The notes under the pieces were generated by a model that saw only the letters and a list, made by a program, of their open reading frames with translations, was not told where the DNA came from and did no database searches. The position numbers and the translations under genes are program-made. Positions 55,927 to 64,000 of a stretch of DNA of 64,000 nt are shown here, piece by piece. How positions within the stretch are numbered: the stretch's first letter is position 1; every line of letters starts with the position of its first letter. Source of the DNA: Trichosphaerium sp. ATCC 40318 (lineage: Eukaryota; Discosea; Flabellinia; Trichosidae); the NCBI GenBank assembly GCA_038496445.1, contig JALMLS010000376.1:744001-808000 (forward strand), written 5' to 3'.

Positions 55927-57968
55927 ATGAGTGAAAAGGCGATGAGCAATACCAACGAGTGCTTACTAACACAAAATTATGATATTTTACACGAGATTTT
56001 GGGCCTTTTACCGGCAAAACAATTGTGTTCCCTTGCTTGCGTGTCTAAGTACCTCAGGGAGGTATCGGAATCTCCGTATTTTTGGAAAAGGTAGAACTAA
56101 AATGGTTTTTTCCTTTAAAACGCTGTAACTAATTTATCTAACAATTCTGACGCCAGATTACTTATAAATTTACACAAAGAAGGAGAATGGAGCCACGTTA
56201 GCCAGTTTTTCGTTAGAAACCATAAAATGACGTATCTCGCATGGCGTACGTCTCATACGTACGTATGGGGTCTAACAGGCACGTCGTCGAACGTACATAA
56301 ATCAGCCTCCTTAAACTGAAATTAGGAAATTCACGATTGGGCATGGAACTTGATCAAAAACGCCAAAAAGTACCACTGCGTTTAACAACAGAAACGACAT
56401 TTAAAAAATGTGGTATGTTTTCTTGCAAGTTCAAGAGTTTTTTTTACTGCACGTGATAAATCAACGTGATGCCAAATTTCATCATTTTTTGTTGGCAATT
56501 TGTTTATGGGATTTTTTTTAGAGCCTTCTCATGAGTATGGTGGTTGTGCAGTTGATATTGATAGTTGTGGTTGGGCATGGGGATCAATATATAAAGAGTA
56601 TGTGGTTCTTTTTGTCTTTTTTTTGTTTGTATAACTTATGTGTTCTTAGAGACAAACCTGTCAGAATTGACATTGGTAAAGATACATACAATGTTAAAAA
56701 AGTCGCAATGGGTCATAATGTCCTTGCTTTGGTTACTCTTACAGGTGGTAAGCTAACTTAAAATTTACTGCACATAATATTGTTTTGACATTTTTAAATT
56801 GAATGTAACACTTTGGTATTGTAGATGCTTACTATTGGCACGGTGATGGCTGGAAAGATGTTAGAGCGTGCGTACTATATTTTTGTGTTAACACCGTAAC
56901 AAGTGTGTTGGTTAAAACCTGATGATACCTTGCCTTTTGAAGAGAGGTCACTTATCGTTTCCCTAAAATTACAACTTGATGTGCAAACAAAAAAACTTAA
57001 TTTCAGTGCTTTCTGACCCGTGTTATTGATTACCAAGGTTTTTTTTTCACTAATAAATTGTTTATAGGGAGCACGACAAGTATAAAGGCGAAAAATTTGT
57101 TTCTTGTTGTTGCACTGCATTTTGCTCTGTATTTCTTACAGAAACAAATAAAGTGATATCATTAAATTTATGGGCACATAAAGAAGATATAGTAAGCGAA
57201 ATGCCAAAAGATGATCCTGGTGTACACCTTGCTCAAAATTATGATGAACCTTTGATCTTGACTAAAAATGGTGTGTTATATTGTAAGGACAGAAAGTTTG
57301 CTGAACAAGGGATTACACAAGTAAGATTGCACTTTTTCTTTTTTACTTTTGTTGAGCTTTCCTCTCACTATATCAAACTTAGATGTCAGGTTCTTCAGGT
57401 CATTTTGGTTATGTAACTAAGGATCGTACATTATTTTTTACTGGACAGAACGGAATGGGACAGGTATGGCGCGAACTGAAAGAGCCAATGACTTGCAGTT
57501 TGTTGTAACGTCAAGAAACAACTGTACTTACTATTTTTGATCGTGTAGTGTGGTGTTATAAGTACTGAATTTGTTGATGAGCCAATGATTTGTCAGCATT
57601 TTACTAATAATGTACTTAAAGTCACATGTGGTGCAGAATGGCATGGTGGAGGTAAATTTAAATAATTTTTGAGTTATTCTTGTTTTTTTTTGTTGATTAA
57701 GTTCTACTCTCTAGCTGGTACAACAGTACTCACGACAGATCATAAAATATATAATTTTGGATGGTGCCCAGATGGGGTAAACAAAACACCTAAACTACAA
57801 GAAGAGTTTGTTGATAGGTAAGTGTTTTGTAAAGGTTCTTTATGTTTATTAAATACTTAATGTATATGAAGGTATGTGCTTGACGTGACAAGAGGAGAAG
57901 ACTACATAACGGCTATAGTCACAAGTATACCAAGAAATGTATTAGGGCCGTGCAGACCATACAACTAA
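55927..57968 (+). CDS. F-box protein with RCC1-like repeats
   Basis: About nine exons. The N-terminal F-box (YDILHEILGLLPAKQLCSLA, CVSKYLREVSESPYFWKR) is followed by LLINLHKEGEWSHV. The body looks like a degenerate RCC1-type propeller with blade-like pieces: HTYVWGLTG, YGGCAVDIDSCGWAWGSIYK, VKKVAMGHNVLALVTLTG, DAYYWHGDGWKDV, EPLILTKNGVLYCKDRKFAE, HFGYVTKDRTLFFTGQNGMG, TNNVLKVTCGAEWHGG, GTTVLTTDHKIYNFGWCPDG, and YVLDVTRGEDYITAIVTSIP. Gly-Trp-Gly and G-x-x-H/E patterns and spacing fit RCC1 blades. It should be the substrate-recognition subunit of an SCF ubiquitin ligase. F-box plus RCC1 architecture is known from yeast Saf1. Confidence 0.78.
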
Positions 57969-58138
57969 CAAATAAAGTTGCTTTAACTTATAGCTTAAAG
58001 TACAACCTTGTATGTTCTTTCTTTTATGATTGAGCATCAACATTCAATTTTTCTGAATAATAATCAAGTGTTCTTTCAAGATATTCCTGGTAGCTAACTT
58101 AACATTGTGATAATTTTTTATTTTGTTGAAGTAACGTT

Positions 58139-59923
58139 ATGTGCGTTGTAGGGTATATTAACACGTTATGTAATACTTTTAAAGGTCTAATATTCATGTT
58201 GTGGTTATTGGTGGAGGAATGGCCGGTACGAATGCTATTAATCGATGTGTTAACGCCTTACCACGCGTTTGACGTTGTTTTTACACTTGACAAACGCTTT
58301 TTTACGTGATTAGGATCTGTTATATTTCAAAAACTTGATAAAATGAATGGTATTGATGTAACGCTCATAGATTGCCATGTACACTACTACACGAAATGTT
58401 AGCCAGCTTTTAAGTAAAATCTTTTAAGGATGTTTTTGAAGCTGTGCCGTTCTCTACATCAATGTGTTTTGAAGTAGACATTCAAGAAACAGTAAAAAAA
58501 CTTCAGACAGTTGTCGTTAAAGTAAGAGAATCACACATTCTTGATTGACTATGTTGGATCGTTAACTTGGTTAGCACTCGGCATGCATCACAGACCCTTC
58601 AACAACCTTCATCAAAGGCAAAGTAAAGAAACTGACAAACAAGTTGGTGATTCTTGAAGATCAAACTGTATTTTTCGACTATGTTGCGATTTGTACAGGG
58701 CACGTGTTGTAAACCGTTTTTCATTTAACTTTTTCATAAGGTACTCTTGGACTTGTCGTCAAGATTCTCTTGTCAATGTGATTGATGGCTTCTCTTGGAG
58801 AGAAGGTTTAGGAGATATTGCAATATCTGTGGCGTCTAGTTCGTTCTTAATTATCGGTGCAGGTACCTTCTTGGCTCTTTCTACAGACCTTTGTTTACTT
58901 ATGTTTACAGGAATAATTGCACTACGTATGGCACATGAGATTAAACAGAAATCTCCAACATCTTCTGTTGTAGTTGCAACGCGACACTCCAGAATATTCT
59001 CAGAGTAAGTGCCAATAGGCCGGCTGTGTAAGTGATTGTATGTTTTAGGGAGTTTTTAGAAAGTGGGTGTGAGCAACACTTGGTACAACAACTACAACAT
59101 AAAGGTGTTGTATTCTATTTCAACACCTCTGTTGACAAAAAAAGCGAGAACACGTACAGCATAAAGGGTGTCAAGAAACCCATTACAGCAACACAAGTAC
59201 GAAGTAATACTAAAGTGTCAAGAAATAATAATGTGGTTTTAGGTTTTATGGTGTGAAACGCCGTCTCCAAACACCAAATTCCTTGAGTCTCATTTTTCAA
59301 GTGTACTGACATCTGATGGACATGTCAAGGTCATTAGTAGTATTTAATACGTTGACTAAATATGAGACTTAGGTGGATAAACGACTTAATATCAGTGGTC
59401 ATTCGAATATTTTTGCATTAGGTGATGTCATATTCTCGACAGAGTATAAACTTGAAATGCCTGCCATTAACCAGGCAAAATACTTTATAGATACTATGAA
59501 GTGTATTTTGAAAGACCGCACAAGACCAACGTACAAGGTTTGTCATAAGCTGTTAGTTGCCATTGTTTATTTATTCTTTCTTCTAAAAGAGAACAAAGCT
59601 GAAAAGTGTTCCTATTCCTTTGAGTTCATTTGAAACTCTTATTGTATCATATGGCGCGTAAGTATACCTTTTCGTTAAGTTTTGATAAGTATAATGTTAG
59701 ATAAGCGAGTGACTTGCTGTGTAGGGCTGCAACATTACAAAAAGAATCAGCGCAAAAAATGGTGAATACAAACATGAGGTACATTATGGAGCAAGCAACA
59801 GGTGTTAAAAAGACAAACTGGATAAAACGCGTTCCGCAGCTTATAAGAAGAGCTAAGAGTATAGATAGATCTGTAAAGACCAATAGTGATATAACTGGAA
59901 AAGTACAAATCGACTCTCTTTGA
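58139..59923 (+). CDS. FAD-dependent oxidoreductase, FSP1/AIFM2 or NDH-2-like
   Basis: Ten or so exons. The dinucleotide fold starts SNIHVVVIGGGMAG (G-x-G-x-x-G), followed by SVIFQKLDKMNGIDVTLID, HDVFEAVPFSTSMCFEVD, DYVAICTG (ATG-type motif), a second nucleotide fold SSSFLIIGAG with GIIALRMAHEIKQ, VVVATRHSRIFSE, GVVFYFNTSVDKK, and the FAD-binding SGHSNIFALGDVIF. This order is that of AIFM2/FSP1 and type II NADH dehydrogenases. It is expected to reduce quinones with NAD(P)H. No ATG sits directly before SNIH; the frame works if the initiation codon is split by an intron (AT at 58139-58140, G at 58185). One internal intron (58700-58740) needs a GC-AG boundary. The C-terminus is basic, ending TGKVQIDSL. 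Confidence 0.8.
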
Positions 59924-59952
59924 TGTTTGGGTTTTTCATAAAGACAAAATAG

Positions 59953-61048
59953 GTGTTGGTATTCGCTATCACTATCATTGGAAGACATTCAGCACTCGAA
60001 CTCATTAACAAGTGTAACTGTAACCCGAGAATTTGTGAGGAGGAACGGCATGGTAAGCAATGTTTGTGTAACTTTTTCATTTTCGCTTATTACCTCAGGA
60101 TTTCCAAGACTTTTGGCTGGTTATAAACCAGATATTTATTACTTTGACTTCAAGAAAGTATCTTCTATAAGACTACTGCTCAAAGGTACGCATTATTGAG
60201 TGCTTTGGTTAGGCTTAACAATCTTTAAGGAGTTGAGAAAGTTGTTTTTGCGCCAGATAATGGATTTGAGTTGGTTGAACATACAACAGCTTTTGTGGAA
60301 GCTTTAAAAGGGAATAAAACTGTTAAGCACATCGTCTTTATAGTGATGGCAACACTTCCACCGACTTCAGAACCTTTCAAGTCATGGCTGAAGAAGTGTC
60401 ACGATATGTTTCAAGTACTACATAATGATGTTCGGTTTTGCCCTTTTAACGTTGCTTGATTAGAAACTAAACATACCCGTCACAACCTTACAGCCGCACA
60501 TGGTAATAGAATCGCATATGCATTGGGATGGTGAAAATATAAGGTCAACGGGAAGTTTTATTTGGCCAATAGCAAGAAGTGGCATGGGACAAGTGGTACT
60601 CTCTTTTTGTTTATGGTCTTTATCTAATTAATGTATTTATTCGCTTAGATATCATGTAAAGATGTAGCCGAATGTATTCACGCTATATTAAGGAACCCGA
60701 AAAAGCATGAATGGAAGGCATACGGACTAGGAGGACCAGAGAATTTGAAAGTGACTAAATACTTGAAAGCTGTATCTAAAATAGGTACTTTAGTTGCTTT
60801 TGTGTTGCTTTTCCTTCATAGTTAAAGGCTTGTATATAGTTGGAGAGGAGCTATTTCTTGTGCAACTATCGTGGGATGCTTGGATAAGACATGTTGTTGG
60901 CGATGGAATGACAGAAAAGTTTGCAAGAGAAGTAATGATACCATGGCATAACAATTTTGAACAATGTCCTCCACAAGCACATAATGTAGAAATGTTACTT
61001 GGTAGATCTCCAATGGTACATATAATACACGCTCACACTATTAAATAA
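59953..61048 (+). CDS. NmrA-type / atypical SDR NAD(P)-binding protein
   Basis: Seven or so exons. The first supported one reads VLVFAITIIGRHSALELINK, a Rossmann start in which the usual G-x-x-G-x-x-G is weakened to A-I-T-I-I-G-R. Others: GFPRLLAGYKPDIYYFDFKK, VEKVVFAPDNGFELVEHTTA, NKTVKHIVFIVMATLPPTSE, IPVTTLQPHMVIESHMHWDG, GSFIWPIARSGMGQ, ISCKDVAECIHAILRNPKKH, EWKAYGLGGPENLKV, and MIPWHNNFEQCPPQAHNVEM. The D-V-A-x-x-x-x-x-x-L and Y-x-L-G-G-P-E pieces are typical of NmrA/atypical SDRs. The family acts as NAD(P)-dependent reductases or redox sensors. The start is not resolved: an ATG at 59923 overlaps the previous stop but would need a very short intron. A decayed inverted copy of its 3' end lies at 36294-36734. 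Confidence 0.72.
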
Positions 61049-61555
61049 GATAAATACTGACGCCTTTCTCATTAGAGTCTTGAAGATTGGGTCAAAGAAA
61101 ATGCTCATTTCTTTCTTCTTTCCAAGTCAGACGAAGAATCGTCATAATCACGTGTTTTTTGGGCGTTTGAAAAAAAATGAGTTTTCTAGACGGAGATGAT
61201 AGCTCATCGTAATGCCAATAACAATGTGGTACAACGGCAGGCGTCAAGTAGCGATTGTTACAATTGTAAGCCAAATTGTAAGAAATAGCGAACATTGCTA
61301 AACTTTTAAATTAGTAAAGAAGCGTATGATGGTTGTTTTAGTTTATTCGAGGGCATTTGTCACTTCTACAACACAATACAATTATCCGGAGATTATTGAC
61401 GCTACAAAGCTCTTCTACTTGTGGTAGAAGGCCTGCAGTCACGTGTCAAATAAAAAAACTCCGTGGCGTAGCGTACACTCCATCTGAATGTGTATTTTTT
61501 TTGATCAAAACACTGCCAAAACATCGAGGCTTTGTTACCAAAAGTAGAAGAAATA
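61049..61555. other. Spacer
   Basis: Between the NmrA-like gene and the GPCR. CACGTG occurs near 61150 and 61440. A short open frame in this region overlaps the GPCR first exon in another frame and is not called. Confidence 0.45.
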
Positions 61556-64000
61556 ATGTTAAACCAAGGAGGCGTATGTAGCCTAGGTACATACACCGTA
61601 ATAAATCGAACACAGTTGAATTAGAACAGAACCCTTTTAGAATCCTTTAGGAGTCTAATACTGGCGTAGGCTGTCTGGGTTTATTACTACTCGTATTATT
61701 CGTAAACACCTCTTTCTGCCTTAGGGGTAATGATACCATAGTATTGGGTATGAGCTACCCACATAACTCAACAAATGACTTATGGGTACAGATCTTTTTT
61801 TGTGTTTTGTAGATGTCAAGTGACTGATTTTGTGAGTAGAACAAGCGCGGAGAAGCTCATTTAGCTGGAGTCGAGTTATGGATGAACAGAACGAATGCTA
61901 GAGGAGGTATAACAGTCGCAGGGAAGAACTACACCGTACGCAGAATCAAATATTATTATTTTCTAATATTCGTCGAATAGATTGCTCTTGAGGCTCTACA
62001 AGATGATTTTACTACCAATGTGGTAGTGAACAATTATAAAATACTTCTTTCAGAACACCCTGAGATTGATTACTTTCTTGGTTAGTGTCTACTGTTATTC
62101 TATCACGTTCTTACTTGCAAAGGTCCTTCCTTGTCTGCAAACAGTATTGCTGTTGCTCGAGAAGTCACAGAGAGTGCTGAAAAGTTACTGATAGGCTTGA
62201 CAGTATCTTCTGATACTTTTGCTCAAAGTGGAAGTCATTCATTTGCGACACTTCCTCAAACTTCAAGGTGTTTTAATTTTTTTGACCGAAACGCTTATTT
62301 GCTTACTTTATTTTTTCGACTTTCTCATGTGACAATGCCATTCCTTCGATCAAACCACTTCGAGACTGTAACCTATATTATTATGGACGATTTAGGAGAG
62401 CTCGCTTGCAATGGATTCACCGACCTTGTACAACGAAAGACTGCTATCAACTTCTTTGATTTTTGATTAGGGACTAGAAAATGGGTTCTCGGAACCCAGT
62501 GTTTTTCGTGTGGAGAATGTCGATTCGCCAACACATGTTCAAAATTGGACAATAGCCCTTGAAGCACGTGATAAACATTCTATTTTTAGAATACTTACAA
62601 CAATTCAACAGGAAATTATTGGGCTAAACAGCGATGTGCTATTTGCTTGTGGAGCTGCTCCTCAAGCTGCTGTTAATTTCATGCTGCCAAAAATGAGGTT
62701 GGCGGATTGGACACCAAAGGCGTTCTTCTCATTGCCTTTTGGGTCATGGACAGCATGGGATGTACAAGACAGAGCGTATATTAGTGGTGTTAGAGGTGTA
62801 TGTCATAGCATCTATCTGTTGTGTTTTGTTTAGCATTCTGACGTAATTATTTAGACCAGTATCAAGTCAAGGCGCAAAGGCCAATACTTCGGTACTCTAC
62901 GGGATTACATAGAGTTGTTGGTACTATCACATCCACACGTTGAGGGCGATAATCGTATGACAGCATCTGTAGTTTCAATGGCTTGCACTGTTCTTGAAGC
63001 AGCTTTAAATGTAAGTCCGTATTTTTGTGCTTGACTAAACAACAAACTCTAGGCGAGCAACAGTGTCGAAACAGAAGATGTGATAGCATCCCTTAAAACA
63101 GTTGATATCAATACTTTTTTGGGTAGAGTATGTCTCACTTAACAGCAGTACTTTAAGCAACGTAGCATACTAATATTGTTTACTAGCTTCGATATTCGCC
63201 AAAGAATGAGCAACTTGCTGATGGTACAATGGCTCAGCTTATAAATGGCTCTGACGAAGTTGTGGGACCTCTTTTAAGTGCTTCAGCTCGATTTATTGTT
63301 CCAATGCCAACATGGAAAGAAAGAATATTTAAGGAAACGTTTGGTACTGTAACATGATCTGTAAACACTGACGTATTTAATGAAGGTGAAAGCCCGTATG
63401 AAATAGCTGTGATTGTAGCTGTTATTGTTGCTTTCGCACTGACAATGTGCTTTGCTGTATATATCATAGCGTACAAACAAAGTCTTAAGTGTACGTACTC
63501 AGCAACCTTCTGAAAAAAAGAGGTGAAATCAATACAAGCCAATTCACTTTTGTGTAGATTCTTCTCCAGTGTTCATGATTGGTATTCTCATTGGAGCAAA
63601 CCTGATATTCTTCAGTACTCTCTTTGGATCTCCCAATAATAGTCAAACCTATGCATGTCACATACACGACTGGTTTCTATTTTTAGGAGTCAATCTTATG
63701 TTTGGGCACGTGTTTTCAAGCGTTTACTTTCACAGTGTTTTATTTATCCTTATTTTTAGCTGTTTGTTCGCTAAATCATGGCGTGTCTATTTCCTTTTTA
63801 AAGCTTCTAAGTTTTTAAAACCTATCAAGATAACAGATTTACAAGTTGCAACTTATGTTGCATTGTTCTGTACTCTTTGTATTGTATCCTCACTACTTTT
63901 TTACTCGTTTGAAGATTTCAACCAGTTTAACGATACACTCCTTCACATACAAAAGGCGTTATGCTCAGCGTTTAGTATACTTCTCAAGCCATCACAGATT
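61556..64000 (+). CDS. Family-3 (GABA-B/Grl-like) G-protein-coupled receptor, 3' end outside the window
   Basis: Exon 1 MLNQGGVCSL joins a hydrophobic signal sequence (GCLGLLLLVLFVNTSFCLRG). The ligand-binding periplasmic-type domain follows: NDTIVLGMSYPHNSTNDLW, GVELWMNRTNARGGITVAGK, EHPEIDYFLGPSLSANSIAV, LLIGLTVSSDTFAQSG, SFATLPQTS, GLNSDVLFACGAAPQAAVNF. The seven-TM domain begins EIAVIVAVIVAFALTMCFAV (TM1), SPVFMIGILIGANLIFFSTL (TM2), CHIHDWFLFLGVNLMFGHVF (TM3 with the conserved Cys), SCLFAKSWRVYFLF and KITDLQVATYVALFCTLCIV (TM4), and is cut off afterwards. F/L-A-K-S/T-W-R is the hallmark intracellular loop of GABA-B-like receptors. The order matches the Grl receptors of dictyostelids. It should sense small extracellular ligands at the plasma membrane. 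Confidence 0.85.

Noticed and set aside
61357-61581. Basic ORF resembling a small ribosomal protein
   Set aside because: No real ATG at its start, no specific ribosomal signature, and it overlaps the better-supported first exon of the GPCR in another frame.
1-64000. Bacterial or viral origin of the window, CRISPR arrays, IS elements
   Set aside because: Spliceosomal introns in nearly all genes, eukaryotic domains throughout, no spaced direct-repeat array, no transposase or terminal inverted repeats seen.

Overview
The window is nuclear DNA of a free-living, intron-rich, AT-rich unicellular eukaryote. Nearly every gene is broken by short introns, mostly about 35-110 nt, with a very regular donor (GTACGT, less often GTAAGT) and TAG or CAG acceptors. 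Gene content (TRAF-type RING/MATH protein, family-3 GPCR, several CRAL-TRIO proteins, GLTP, U-box, UBE2Q-like E2, ERCC6L2-like SNF2 protein, F-box/RCC1-like protein, Zn2Cys6 factor) resembles an amoebozoan-type protist. That placement is an inference from gene content; the species cannot be named from this sequence. I see no bacterial operon, CRISPR array, rRNA or tRNA. Exon joins below were worked out by hand from splice signals and reading frame, so gene ends are firmer than some internal joins.

Layout. 0.6-2.1 kb: CRAL-TRIO protein. 2.4-3.2 kb (-): a W-D-G-S-N-W repeat protein, head-to-head with a secreted, membrane-anchored S9 peptidase (3.3-6.9 kb). 7.3-15.6 kb (+): U-box protein with a duplicated domain, GLTP, a long charged protein with capping-protein-interaction-like and W-E motifs, and a TRAF. 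15.6-18.3 kb is gene-poor. 18.3-25.9 kb: two large adhesin-like type I membrane proteins in opposite orientation flanking a UBE2Q-like E2 and a small two-TM protein. 26.3-29.5 kb: unrecognised membrane protein, kynurenine-type aminotransferase, small NTF2-like candidate. 30.3-34.4 kb (-): one gene fusing a seven-blade WD40 propeller to glutaredoxin, DEP and DUF547. 34.8-36.7 kb: C2H2 protein, an intronless F-box/YwqK-like repeat gene, and a decayed inverted copy of the 3' part of a gene lying near 61 kb. 36.9-44.5 kb: ERCC6L2-like SNF2 ATPase, SMAP-like K/D/R-rich protein, CCT-like/coiled-coil candidate regulator. 45.4-51.5 kb: six-repeat protein ending in a PD-(D/E)XK/VSR-like nuclease domain, LMW tyrosine phosphatase, second YwqK-like gene, second CRAL-TRIO gene. 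51.8-58.0 kb: Zn2Cys6 factor, third YwqK-like gene, F-box/RCC1-like protein. 58.1-61.0 kb: FSP1/AIFM2-like flavoprotein followed almost without a gap by an NmrA-type dehydrogenase. 61.6 kb to the end: a family-3 (GABA-B/Grl-like) GPCR cut by the window edge.

There is no operon logic. Genes are closely packed with short spacers and many divergent or convergent pairs. Recurring themes are ubiquitin (U-box, E2, F-box, TRAF-RING), lipid transfer (two CRAL-TRIO, one GLTP) and cell surface (S9 peptidase, two adhesin-like proteins, GPCR). The most unusual items are the WD40-Grx-DEP-DUF547 fusion, the intronless repeat family, the repeat-plus-nuclease gene, and a marked excess of the palindrome CACGTG, mostly in introns and spacers.
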